Part shown: positions 9,108 through 17,863 of the stretch, piece after piece
Layout of the letters: the number at the start of each line of letters is the position of its first letter
Position numbering within the stretch: the stretch's first letter is position 1
Assembly: GCF_000743715.1 (NCBI RefSeq)
Contig: NZ_JQEY01000018.1
Location: 156 to 55,710 of the forward strand
Reading direction: 5' to 3'
Origin: Palleronia rufa
Lineage (GTDB): Bacteria > Pseudomonadota > Alphaproteobacteria > Rhodobacterales > Rhodobacteraceae
Length of the DNA: 55,555 nt
Translations under genes and position numbers: made by a program
The notes under the pieces: generated by a model
What the model saw: only the letters and a program-made list of their open reading frames with translations
Databases searched by the model: none
Told to the model about the DNA's origin: nothing

Positions 9108-9428
9108 TCAGATCTCTTCCTTGATCCAGCTTTCGAGGGATGCCTTCGGGGCCGCGCCGATCTTGTTGGACACCACCTGACCGCCCTTGAACATGAACAG
9201 CGCCGGGATGCCGCGGACGCCCATCTGCGCCGGGGCGTTGGGGTTTTCGTCCACGTTGACCTTCACGATCTTCACCCTGCCCTCGTATTCCTCGGACAGT
9301 TCTTCCAGCGCCGGGCCGATCTGCTTGCATGGACCGCACCATTCCGCCCAGAAATCCACTACCACGGGGAGGTCGGATTGTTTCACTTCGGCGTCGAAGG
9401 TCTCATCGGTGACGGCGACGGTGGCCAT
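9108..9428 (-). CDS. trxA: Thioredoxin
   Basis: A 106-residue cytoplasmic thiol-disulfide reductase. Seen: the active site [11 protein letters not shown], the conserved cis-proline in [14 protein letters not shown], and the KVNVDENP strand. The size is typical of thioredoxin 1. An AGGAGA ribosome-binding site lies just before the ATG at 9428. It follows addA on the same strand after 52 nt, an arrangement common in Rhodobacteraceae, so it is probably read from the addBA transcript as well as any local promoter. Confidence 0.96.
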   Translation of the reverse strand: MATVAVTDETFDAEVKQSDLPVVVDFWAEWCGPCKQIGPALEELSEEYEGRVKIVKVNVDENPNAPAQMGVRGIPALFMFKGGQVVSNKIGAAPKASLESWIKEEI

Positions 9429-9480
9429 GGTATTCTCCTGATTGGTCAGGGGCGGAACCTATGTACCGGCCCCGAACCCG

Positions 9481-12400
9481 TCAAGGTTCCGACCGGGCGA
9501 AGGCCGCGGCGGCGAGGGCCGCGTCCAGAGGCGTCAGGCGCGGCACGCGGGTCCACAGCAGCGCCGTTTCAACGATACGGCCGGGATAGATCTGGGCAAG
9601 CGCATGGGCATAGGCGCCCATTTGCCGCAAAAGGCCCTCCGGCGTTTCCTTTGCCGTGTCCGGGACCGTACGGTTCGATTTGTAGTCGATAGCCAGAACG
9701 CGGTCCGGTGCCACGATCAGGCGGTCCACAGACCCCACGATACGCGCGCCGGACGGGTGGTCCGCGACCAGCGCCACCTCCGTCAGTGCCGGACGGGCGA
9801 AGAGGCCCGAAAGCTCCGGCGCGGACAGGACCGAGCGCGCCTCGTCCAGCAGGTCCGCGATCTCCGGCTCCGCCACGCCGTCGCCGGTCAGAAGCCGGCG
9901 GGCGGTCCGGTCCCAGGTGTCCGGCGTCGCGCGGGGCAGGTGCTCCAAAAGCAGATGGATGCGGCTGCCGCGCAAGGTGGCCCCAGCCTCTGGGCCGGTG
10001 TCGGCCTCCAGATTCGGGGACAGGGTGTCCAGCACCTTCGCCCCGCCAAGGCCGGAGGGCGACACCAGCCGCAGCGGCTCTGCCGGCGGGCCGGGAGGGT
10101 GGTGCGCCCAGTCGTGCAGGGCCACGCGCGGAGCGCCTGCGTCGCGCGTGGCCGGCAGGTCTGGCGCGGGACCGGCATCCCAGCTCCCGGACGCTAGCCG
10201 CCGGCCCGCGCCGTTCGGCGTCTCCAGCGCTGCGGTGTCCAGCGTGTCCAGTCCACGGGCGATCTGGCCGTACCAGCTTTTGGCCGCGTCGGCGGGCTGC
10301 CCCGCGCCACAGACGATCAGCCAGGTCTCCGCCCGCGTCATCGCCACGTAGAGCAACCGGTCGTATTCCGCATCGTCCGCCGCAGCGGCTGCCTCTAGCA
10401 GCGGCGTCACCGCCGGCACACGCTCTTCCCTCGCGGGCCGCCAGAGCACCGGCCCATCCGGCACCGTCAGGAAGCGCGGCACGTGGCCGGATCCGCCATG
10501 GACCGTGTCGGGCAGGATCACGACGGGTGCCTCCAGTCCCTTGGCGCCATGCACCGTCATCACGCGCAGGTTCCGCCCGCCGGCTTCGGCCTGCCGCTTC
10601 ACCGTGGCGTCGCCCGCGTCGAACCAGGACAGGAATCCGGTCAGCGACGGGACGTCCATCCGCTCGTAGTCCAGCGCCTGGGCCAGAAGCGCGTCGATGG
10701 CGTCGATGCACTCTGGCCCCAGCCGTCCGATCAGCCTTGCCCGCCCGTCGTGGCGCCGCAGGAGCCGGTCGATCAGTTCGAACGGGCGCAGGAAGTCGGC
10801 CTGGGCCATCAGGTCGTCGATGATCGCCATGGCGGTCGGATGGGCAGCGCTGTCGCGCAGGTTCTGCCACAAGAGCCGCCCGTCGCGGCCCTGCGCCAGC
10901 CGGTAGAGGTCGTCCTCCGACAGGCCCAGAAGCGGGGAGCGCAACGCCTCGGCCAGCGAAAGGTCATCCTCCGGCAGCGTCAGGAACCGCAGCAACGACA
11001 GGATGTCCCTCACCGCCAGATCGTCGGCCAGGGTCAGCACATCCGCGCCGGCAATGGCGATGCCGCGCGCCTTGCAGGCCCGGATGATCGGATGAAAGAG
11101 CTTGTTGCGGCCCCTAACCAAGATCAGGATATCGCCGGCATGGATCCTGCGGCGGCCTCCACTGCCATCCGGCACGGTCTCATGCCCGTCGATCATCCGG
11201 GCGATGGTATCGGCCAGATCGCGGGCCAGCGTCCCGGTCGCGCTGACGGGAGACGGCCTGTCGAGCGGATCCTCCCAGTCGGTGTCCTGGGGTGTCTCCT
11301 GCTCTTCGTGGAGAGACCACAGATCTACCCGACCCGGCAGCGCGTCGTGAAAGGCAAGATGCCTGACGCCGCTGCCCAGCCCGGCCGAAAACACCGCATC
11401 CACCGCCCGAAGGATCGCCGGAGAGGACCGGAACGAGTGCTGCAATTCCAGCCGCGCCATCCCTTCCGCACCCAGCTGGGCGGAGAAATGGTCGTGCATC
11501 CGGTCGAACCCTTCCGGATCGGCGCCTTGGAACGAATAGATCGACTGTTTCTTGTCGCCCACGACAAAGATCGACCGCTCACCCGCGCCACGTGTGCCGT
11601 GACCGGAGGCGAATTCCCGGGCCAGCGCCTCGATCACCTGCCATTGCGCCGGGCTGGTGTCCTGCGCCTCATCCACAAGGATATGGTCGATCCCGCCATC
11701 GAGGCGATAGAGCACCCACTCCGCCACCTCCGGCCGTGTCAGGAGGTGCCGCGCGCCCAGGATCAGGTCATCGAAGTCGAGCCATCCGAGCGCTTCCTTC
11801 CGCGTCCGGTAGAGCGCCAGCCATGGGACCGCGAAGCGGTTGAGCGCCAGCGACCGCTCCAGGGTGGTCAGCGCCAGCCGGGCCGTCCTGGCGTCCTCTA
11901 CCCTGCGCATCAGATCGTTCAGCGCGGCGCAGTCACCGCCCAGGGCCGCGCGGGTGGCCCTGGTCGGGTAGGCGTCGATCTTGGCGGTGTAGGGCGATCT
12001 GGCTCCGGCGCCGGTGAGCAGACAGCCCTCCAGGATCTCCAGCGTGCTTGCGGTCCAGGGCGGGACAAGCCCTGCGAACCGGCCCGCGTCCTTCTGGTCG
12101 TTGACCGATCCCTGTCCCATGGCCCCGGCCAGCCTGGCAAAGAGCGCATCCTCGCCGCCCAGGAACACGCGGGCCGCCAGATCGTCCCGTTCCAGCCCGT
12201 CCGGCAGATCCAGCACGCGACGCAGATCGGCCTCCGTCACCGCAGCGAAGCGGTCCCGGGACGCGGCGACGGTCTGGGCAAGCTCTTCCAGCGGTCCGTT
12301 GCTGAGCCGCGCGGCATCGCGGACCGCCTCCGGCGCGGTCTCGGCCAGCGCCTCCAGGCAATCCGCGCGAAGCTGCGCCGCGGTCCGGTCGTCCATCTCG

Positions 12401-12825
12401 GCGAAGTCGGGCGATACGCCGGCCTCCAGCGGGAACCGCCGCAACAGCGCCGCGCAGAACGAATGGATGGTCTGGATCCGCAATCCGCCGGGCGTCTCTA
12501 TGGCCAGCGCGAAAAGGCGGCGGGCGGCGGCCAGATCCGCGTCCCCCAGTGCCGGCTCTCCCAGGTCCGACAGGGCGGTGCGCAAGGGGTCGTCCGGCAT
12601 CATGGCCCAGACGCCCAGGCGCTTGAACAAACGGTTCTGCATCTCGCTCGCCGCGGCCTTGGTGTAGGTCAGGCAAAGGATGTTCTGCGGCGGCGTTCCC
12701 TTCAGCAGCAGCCGGGCGACCCGGTCGGTCAGCACCCGCGTCTTGCCGGATCCGGCGTTCGCCGACAGCCAGGTGGAGCGGTCCGGCCGCGCGGCCTCGA
12801 TCTGGCGGCGGGATGCGTCGTTCAT
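9481..12825 (-). CDS. addA: AddA, double-strand-break repair helicase-nuclease
   Basis: A 1114-residue UvrD-like helicase with a C-terminal RecB-type nuclease. It pairs with AddB to process DNA double-strand ends for RecA loading. Seen: Walker A SANAGSGKTRVLTDR near residue 25, NILCLTYTKAAASEM, DDLI, Walker B ILVDEAQDTSPAQWQ, the LQHSFRSS block, RVMTVHGAKGLEAPVV, a helicase motif VI-like YVAMTRAETWL, and the nuclease core SVDRLIVAPDRVLAIDYKSNR with the catalytic D and K. The start at 12825 is chosen because it overlaps the addB stop (ATGA) and begins right before the helicase domain; a longer in-frame extension to 12864 would run into addB. This is the alphaproteobacterial form of the enzyme. 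Confidence 0.95.
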   Translation of the reverse strand: MNDASRRQIEAARPDRSTWLSANAGSGKTRVLTDRVARLLLKGTPPQNILCLTYTKAAASEMQNRLFKRLGVWAMMPDDPLRTALSDLGEPALGDADLAAARRLFALAIETPGGLRIQTIHSFCAALLRRFPLEAGVSPDFAEMDDRTAAQLRADCLEALAETAPEAVRDAARLSNGPLEELAQTVAASRDRFAAVTEADLRRVLDLPDGLERDDLAARVFLGGEDALFARLAGAMGQGSVNDQKDAGRFAGLVPPWTASTLEILEGCLLTGAGARSPYTAKIDAYPTRATRAALGGDCAALNDLMRRVEDARTARLALTTLERSLALNRFAVPWLALYRTRKEALGWLDFDDLILGARHLLTRPEVAEWVLYRLDGGIDHILVDEAQDTSPAQWQVIEALAREFASGHGTRGAGERSIFVVGDKKQSIYSFQGADPEGFDRMHDHFSAQLGAEGMARLELQHSFRSSPAILRAVDAVFSAGLGSGVRHLAFHDALPGRVDLWSLHEEQETPQDTDWEDPLDRPSPVSATGTLARDLADTIARMIDGHETVPDGSGGRRRIHAGDILILVRGRNKLFHPIIRACKARGIAIAGADVLTLADDLAVRDILSLLRFLTLPEDDLSLAEALRSPLLGLSEDDLYRLAQGRDGRLLWQNLRDSAAHPTAMAIIDDLMAQADFLRPFELIDRLLRRHDGRARLIGRLGPECIDAIDALLAQALDYERMDVPSLTGFLSWFDAGDATVKRQAEAGGRNLRVMTVHGAKGLEAPVVILPDTVHGGSGHVPRFLTVPDGPVLWRPAREERVPAVTPLLEAAAAADDAEYDRLLYVAMTRAETWLIVCGAGQPADAAKSWYGQIARGLDTLDTAALETPNGAGRRLASGSWDAGPAPDLPATRDAGAPRVALHDWAHHPPGPPAEPLRLVSPSGLGGAKVLDTLSPNLEADTGPEAGATLRGSRIHLLLEHLPRATPDTWDRTARRLLTGDGVAEPEIADLLDEARSVLSAPELSGLFARPALTEVALVADHPSGARIVGSVDRLIVAPDRVLAIDYKSNRTVPDTAKETPEGLLRQMGAYAHALAQIYPGRIVETALLWTRVPRLTPLDAALAAAAFARSEP

Positions 12826-15752
12826 CCGACATCTCCGGGGTCGGCGGCATCCGCGTCGGTCCATTCGCCGTAACGGGCCAGGTGGTCGTAGTCGTAGGCG
12901 TACCCCATCCGCTGCATGGCGCGCCGAGAGACGTAGCCCTGGCCCCGGGTGCGGTAGCTGCCGATGAGCGCCTGCAATTGGGCCAGGGTGACGGCGGGAT
13001 CCAGAAAGTCCTCTCCGCCCGGATCGCGGAGCGGATGGGGCGTGTCCTTGCGGGTGCGGCCAAGCCCGATATGGCAGATCGCGGCGACCGGGGCGGCGGG
13101 GGCGCCGTCGAAGGCACCGGCCTCTGCCATGATCGCCTCAAGCAAAAGTTGCCGGTCGTAGTGGCGCATGACCTTCAGGCTGGGCGGCATGCCGGTCTTG
13201 TAGTCGTAGATCACCAGCCGCCCGTCGTCCCGCCGGTCGATCCGGTCCGCCTTTCCCGTCAGGACGAAGCCCCGCAGGCCCGGTACCTCGTACCGGCCGG
13301 AACATTCCTGGACAAGCGGTGCCGCATCCGATCGCCGGCGCACCTCTCCGGCCAGCACCCAGTCGGCCACCGCCGCAAGCTGAACCTGCCATTGCAGGCG
13401 CGTCGTCCGCCAGGGCACTTCGGCCAGCACGTCGTCGGCGATGGTCAGGAATGCGGCACGGGCACCTGGGTCCGCGGGGTCCGGGATCTCGTGGATCGCG
13501 CGCTCCATCACCGCGTGAAAAACCGTGCCGCGCAGGGGCGCGTCGGCGGTGGGGCGCGGGGGCTGCAGCGCGCGCAGGCCCAGGACGCGGCGCGCGTAGA
13601 TGGCGTAGGGGTCGCGACTCAGCCGCTCCAGCTCTGTGACCGACAGCTCTGCGGGGCGTGTCGCCAGCGGCGGGCGCGGGGCAGGCCGTCGGGCGGGGGT
13701 GCCCGGGACGACACGGGTCGTCGCGGCGCGGGCGGCGTCGATCCAGACGCGGCCCCGGTCGCGCATCTCCTCCAGCGCCGCAGGCCCGTCGGAGCCGGTG
13801 AGTCCGGCCAGAAGGTTGGTCAGCCGGTTCAGCCAGCGCGACATCACCGTTTCCGCCTCCGCGTCCCGCGCGGACCGGCTGAGCACCACCTCAGGGGCGG
13901 CGATGGCCTGCTGGAAGTCATGGGCCGAAAGCCCGATCCGCCGTTCCGGCAGCAGCAGGCCCGCCGCCTGCCGCATGGACCGGTTGAGCCAGGGATCGGG
14001 CGCCGGCGCCTCAGGCCAGGTGCCTTCGGACAAACCGGCAAGGATCACCAGGTCGGCGCCTTGCACACGTGCCTCCAGCGTGCCCCAGATCATCACGTCC
14101 GGACGGCCCGCGTCCGGGCGGCGGACCTCTTGGCCGGACAGATGCGCGTCGATCAGGATGCGGTACTCCGACGGCGTCATCGCCCCTGCGGCACCGGCAG
14201 CGTCGGCAAGCGCCCGCATCGCCTCCTGCGCCGTGCGGCCCGGCGCCTCCTGCCAGAGATCGGGGGCCAGTCTCTCGGTCTCGGCGAGGTGCCCGGCGAC
14301 CAGCGCGGCGGTCTCCGCCGCGCCCATGGCGGCCAGCCGGTCGAGAGATGCGGCCAGCGCCTCCGCCCATCCTGCGTCGCCGCCGCGCGCGCGGTCCCGC
14401 GCCGCCCAGCGCCGCAGATCCGCGCCCGACAGCTCCGGCGCGCCTTCCTTGCGCAACCACAGATCCAGCGTCCGGCTTCGCAGAAGATGCGCGCGCCGGT
14501 CGCCCCCGGTTCCGGTGAGGGGGTGCTTCAGAAGCGCCAGCAGCGCTTCCGGGTCGGGACGCGTCCCGATCAGCGCGGCCGTCTGGCGCAGCAGCCGTCC
14601 CGGCGCGGTCAGGTGCAGCGGCAGCCCCGCACTGTCATCGGCCACGATGTCCCAGCGGTCGAGCGCCGCCTGCACCCGCCGCGTCAACCCCCGGTCCGGC
14701 GTGATGAGCGCGGCGATCCGGTCCGCATCCACCGCGCCACGCAGCCGCATGGCGATGGCCTCTGCCTCTTCCGCCGGGTCCGCGGCCTCGATCAGCGTCA
14801 TGTTCGTTGTGGCGCGGCGCATGTCGCCCAGCGACGGGCCCTCTCGCATCCACTGGTCGGTGACCGGGGCAGGCCGCAGCGCCATCGAAACCAGGGCGTT
14901 GCGCGCCGGAACCGGCACGCAGTCGCTCCACCGCGAAATCGCGGCCGGTTCCATGTCCAGCGCGCGGGCCAGCCGGGCGAAGCGGTACTGAGGATGATCC
15001 TCCGAACTCATCGGATCGGACAGCCGGTTCCAGATCGCGGCGGGCATCGCGAAATCGACGCCCGGCAGGACCACGGCGCCCTGGGGCAGGCGGGCCACCG
15101 CCTCCATCAGCAGCGCCACCGGCCCGCGGGAGCCGGTCGAACCGGCCACGATTACCGGATGCGCGGGCGGCGACAGCGCCCAGCGGGCGGCCAGGGTCTC
15201 TGCCGCCAGCCTGAGCCGCGCGTCCGCGCCGGGCAGGGTATCTTCTCTCAGGAATTCCCGCACGATCGTCAGAAATCGCAGCGCGCGCTGCCAATGGCTG
15301 GAGTGGTTTGCGACGTCCAGCCGCTCCAGGACATCGGGCGAGACGCCTTCAGCCCCCATTTCGTCAAAAAGTTGCGCCAGGCTGCCTGCCAGGTCATGGA
15401 CCGCGCTGACCGGGGCCAGCGTCGGGTCCGCCTGGATCATGCGGCGGACAAGCTGGGCCAGGGCCAGCCTGCGGCGCAGGGCGGGTTCGGGCGGGGGCAG
15501 GTCCGTCAGAAGCGGGTCCGCCGCCAGCCGGGTCAACAGGCGGATGCGCGGCAGAAGTCGCGGTGGGCCGGCCGCGAAGAGCGCCGTCAGGCGGCGCTGC
15601 ATCCGTGCCGTGTTCACGAAGATCTCGACCCGCGCCCAGTCCTCTGGCGGCGCGTCGCCCAGGCGCGATTCAAGGCCTCGGATGAGTTCGGCGGGAAAGT
15701 CGGCGCCGGGCGGCAGGCCGAAGACGCGCGGCGTGGGCTGGGCCTCAAACAC
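12822..15752 (-). CDS. addB: AddB, double-strand-break repair protein
   Basis: A 976-residue partner of AddA with an inactivated helicase-like body and a C-terminal nuclease domain. Seen: the N-terminal FGLPPGADFPAELIRGL, the central WGTLEARVQGADLVILAGLSEG segment typical of alphaproteobacterial AddB, and the nuclease motif GKADRIDRRDDGRLVIYDYKTG near the C-terminus. The GTG at 15752 is chosen as start because it lies in GTGTTTGA overlapping the stop of the upstream gene (15745-15752) and begins just before the conserved N-terminus. An open frame continues to 15974 but would lie inside the upstream gene. The stop overlaps the addA start, so the two subunits are translationally coupled. Confidence 0.94.
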   Translation of the reverse strand: MFEAQPTPRVFGLPPGADFPAELIRGLESRLGDAPPEDWARVEIFVNTARMQRRLTALFAAGPPRLLPRIRLLTRLAADPLLTDLPPPEPALRRRLALAQLVRRMIQADPTLAPVSAVHDLAGSLAQLFDEMGAEGVSPDVLERLDVANHSSHWQRALRFLTIVREFLREDTLPGADARLRLAAETLAARWALSPPAHPVIVAGSTGSRGPVALLMEAVARLPQGAVVLPGVDFAMPAAIWNRLSDPMSSEDHPQYRFARLARALDMEPAAISRWSDCVPVPARNALVSMALRPAPVTDQWMREGPSLGDMRRATTNMTLIEAADPAEEAEAIAMRLRGAVDADRIAALITPDRGLTRRVQAALDRWDIVADDSAGLPLHLTAPGRLLRQTAALIGTRPDPEALLALLKHPLTGTGGDRRAHLLRSRTLDLWLRKEGAPELSGADLRRWAARDRARGGDAGWAEALAASLDRLAAMGAAETAALVAGHLAETERLAPDLWQEAPGRTAQEAMRALADAAGAAGAMTPSEYRILIDAHLSGQEVRRPDAGRPDVMIWGTLEARVQGADLVILAGLSEGTWPEAPAPDPWLNRSMRQAAGLLLPERRIGLSAHDFQQAIAAPEVVLSRSARDAEAETVMSRWLNRLTNLLAGLTGSDGPAALEEMRDRGRVWIDAARAATTRVVPGTPARRPAPRPPLATRPAELSVTELERLSRDPYAIYARRVLGLRALQPPRPTADAPLRGTVFHAVMERAIHEIPDPADPGARAAFLTIADDVLAEVPWRTTRLQWQVQLAAVADWVLAGEVRRRSDAAPLVQECSGRYEVPGLRGFVLTGKADRIDRRDDGRLVIYDYKTGMPPSLKVMRHYDRQLLLEAIMAEAGAFDGAPAAPVAAICHIGLGRTRKDTPHPLRDPGGEDFLDPAVTLAQLQALIGSYRTRGQGYVSRRAMQRMGYAYDYDHLARYGEWTDADAADPGDVG

Positions 15753-16419
15753 GGGAAAGAAGATCCTCGGCGATGGCGACGCCCTCCGGGCGGCCCACAT
15801 CGGCCCAGTGGCCGGGATGGACGATGCCTCGAAGCTGGTCCGCCGCGGCAAGGCGGGTCCAGACTTCCGACAGGGAAAAGACCGGCGCGGGGTGCGGGGC
15901 CAGCGTGTCGGGGTCGATGATCTGCGCACCCGTATAGACCAGATCCCCGCCGCGGCTGAGCCGGCCCATGGCATCGATGGCGAAATCTCCGCCCCCAGCG
16001 CGCCCCAGGGCGCGGGACAGCGGCACCAGCATCAGGAGTGCGCCGATTCCGCCCGTCCAGGCGCCGTCGAGCGCGCAAAGCGGGTTCGGCCCGGTCCAGA
16101 CGGCGTCCGAGTTCAGCGTATAGACAGGGCCGCCGCCCAGCATCGGCAGCGCGTGGCGCAGCCCGCCGCCGGTATCGAGCAGCGCGTCGGTCTCTGCGGA
16201 CACGACGACCGACCGGGCGATCAGATGCGGCTCTATCCGGTCGCGCAGATGATGGATGTTGGCGACGATCGGCGCGGCGCCCGCCGCGCGGCCCAGGTCC
16301 AGCGCGTGGTCGAAGAGCGGGCGACCCGCGACCTCGACCATCGGTTTCGGCCGGTCCCTTGTCAGCGCGCCCATGCGCGTGCCGCGTCCGGCGGCGAAGA
16401 TCATCAGCGGGCGGGTCAC
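15745..16419 (-). CDS. murU: Nucleotidyltransferase, MurU-like (N-acetylmuramate 1-phosphate uridylyltransferase)
   Basis: A 224-residue sugar-1-phosphate nucleotidyltransferase. Seen: the nucleotide-binding signature MIFAAGRGTRMGALT followed by RPKPMVEVAGRPL, and the central NSDAVW strand (metal-binding D). In Pseudomonas, MurU adds UMP to MurNAc-1-phosphate made by AmgK, allowing cell-wall sugar recycling and intrinsic fosfomycin tolerance. The gene directly upstream is an AmgK-like kinase whose stop overlaps this GTG start (GTGA at 16416-16419), which supports the assignment strongly. On sequence alone the family also contains mannose-1-phosphate guanylyltransferase-like enzymes, so the substrate is an inference from context. 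Confidence 0.85.
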   Translation of the reverse strand: MTRPLMIFAAGRGTRMGALTRDRPKPMVEVAGRPLFDHALDLGRAAGAAPIVANIHHLRDRIEPHLIARSVVVSAETDALLDTGGGLRHALPMLGGGPVYTLNSDAVWTGPNPLCALDGAWTGGIGALLMLVPLSRALGRAGGGDFAIDAMGRLSRGGDLVYTGAQIIDPDTLAPHPAPVFSLSEVWTRLAAADQLRGIVHPGHWADVGRPEGVAIAEDLLSRV

Positions 16420-17351
16420 CCGGCCACCCCCAGCGCGCGCAGGGGCGCGTGAAGCGGTCGGGTCGCCGGATCGGCCAGGCAGCGCCGGATGAGCGCGCGG
16501 ACGCGCGGGACAAGGTTCAGATAGCCAGGCTTGCCGCGCGTCGCGGCGAGACGGGAGAAGATGCCCAGAATCCGCAGGTGCCGCTGCAGCGACTGGAGCG
16601 CATAGGCCGTCCGGAAGGCGTCCGGCTCCTGTCCCGTGGCGGCGGTATAGCGCGCGATCATCGCGGCCTCCACCTCCGGCGACACGTCCCTGCGCGCGTC
16701 CTGCAGAAGCGAGGCGAGGTCATAGGCCCGGTGCCCGGCCAGCGCGTCCTGAAAGTCGAGAAGCCCCACCCGGGCGATGCCCTGCCGTTCGGGAAGCCAG
16801 ACGAGGTTCTCTGCGTGGTAGTCACGGTGCAGCAGCACGTCGGTTTGCCGCGCATGGGCGAAAAGCAGATCGGTCAGGGTCGCGGTCAGGTCGACGACGG
16901 CCGCGGGGTCCGGGTCGGCAACGTGATGCTCCCAAAGCGGGGCGAGGAACGCGGCCATCTCTTCCGGCCCGTAGGGCGAAGCCCAGTCCGGTGCGGGTTG
17001 GGCATGGAGCGTCGCCAGCAGGTCGGTCGCGGCGGCCATCAGCGGCACCTCGCGCGCCGGATCGGCGGCGATGCGGCGCGCGAAGATCGCATCGCCCAGG
17101 TCCTCCATGAGGATCAGGCCGCGCCGTGTGTCGCTGGCAAGGATCTCCGGGACCGACAGGCCAAGGCCGTAAAGATGGTGGGCGGCGCGCAGGAATGGCG
17201 CGATGTCGCCCGCGGGATCCTCCATCAGTACGGCGGTGGCCCCAGGTCGGCTGAGCCGCGTGTAGCGCCGGGCGGAGGCATCGCCGGCCAGCGGCGTCCG
17301 CACGGCATCGGCCCAGGCATCGCCCGCCGGTCCGGCGATCATCTCAGCCAC
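16416..17351 (-). CDS. amgK: Aminoglycoside-phosphotransferase-fold kinase, AmgK-like
   Basis: A 311-residue kinase. Seen: the APH-fold catalytic loop VLLHRDYHAENLVW (Asp and Asn) and the metal-binding LLDFQDALAGH. In the known pathway AmgK phosphorylates N-acetylmuramate and N-acetylglucosamine at the anomeric carbon, and the product is used by MurU, which is encoded next. A GTG at 17351 within the 3' end of tsaE is the probable start (GTGGCTGAGATG); an ATG three codons later is the alternative. It overlaps its neighbours on both sides, so tsaE-amgK-murU-addB-addA forms a continuously coupled operon. Confidence 0.85.
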   Translation of the reverse strand: MAEMIAGPAGDAWADAVRTPLAGDASARRYTRLSRPGATAVLMEDPAGDIAPFLRAAHHLYGLGLSVPEILASDTRRGLILMEDLGDAIFARRIAADPAREVPLMAAATDLLATLHAQPAPDWASPYGPEEMAAFLAPLWEHHVADPDPAAVVDLTATLTDLLFAHARQTDVLLHRDYHAENLVWLPERQGIARVGLLDFQDALAGHRAYDLASLLQDARRDVSPEVEAAMIARYTAATGQEPDAFRTAYALQSLQRHLRILGIFSRLAATRGKPGYLNLVPRVRALIRRCLADPATRPLHAPLRALGVAG

Positions 17352-17823
17352 CCAGAGCCCCTTTCAACCGGGACAGGCGCTCGGCCCAGGCCGCATCTGG
17401 GCCCGCGATGGTGATCCGCCGTCCCTCACCCTCTGGCGTGAGGGTGACGTCGAGCGCCAGAGCGGGGGAGATGTCCAGCCGGTCGGGCCATTCGATCAGC
17501 GCGATCGCCTGTCCCAGGGCGTCGTCCAGCCCCAGTTCGGCCAGTTCCGACGGATCCGCCAGACGGTAGAGATCGGCGTGGATCATCTCGACCCCGTCCG
17601 CCTCATAGGTCTGGACGAGCGTGTAGGTGGGTGACGGCACGTCCTCGACCCGGCCATGGGGGGCTTGGCGGGATTGGATGATCCGGCGTGCAAGGTGGCT
17701 TTTGCCCGCCCCCAGATCGCCGGACAGCAACACTGCGTCGCCGGCACGCAAAAGCGGCGCCAGCGCCGTGGCCAGGCGATCCGTGGCATCGGGATCCGGC
17801 AGGTAAAGCGTCATCGAGGCCAT
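17344..17823 (-). CDS. tsaE: TsaE, tRNA threonylcarbamoyladenosine ATPase subunit
   Basis: A 159-residue P-loop ATPase that works with TsaB and TsaD to make the t6A modification at tRNA position 37. Seen: Walker A LSGDLGAGKSHLARR near residue 35, SPTYTLVQTY, HADLYRLADPSELAELGLDD and LIEWPDRL, all signature TsaE blocks. The start is ATG 17823; an ATG three codons in (17814) is equally possible. It leads the amgK-murU-addBA block, an arrangement seen in other alphaproteobacteria, and follows the PAS protein gene after 40 nt. Confidence 0.93.
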   Translation of the reverse strand: MASMTLYLPDPDATDRLATALAPLLRAGDAVLLSGDLGAGKSHLARRIIQSRQAPHGRVEDVPSPTYTLVQTYEADGVEMIHADLYRLADPSELAELGLDDALGQAIALIEWPDRLDISPALALDVTLTPEGEGRRITIAGPDAAWAERLSRLKGALGG

Positions 17824-17863
17824 GGCCGCAGGATGACGCCGCCGCGGTCGGCCATCAAGCCGA

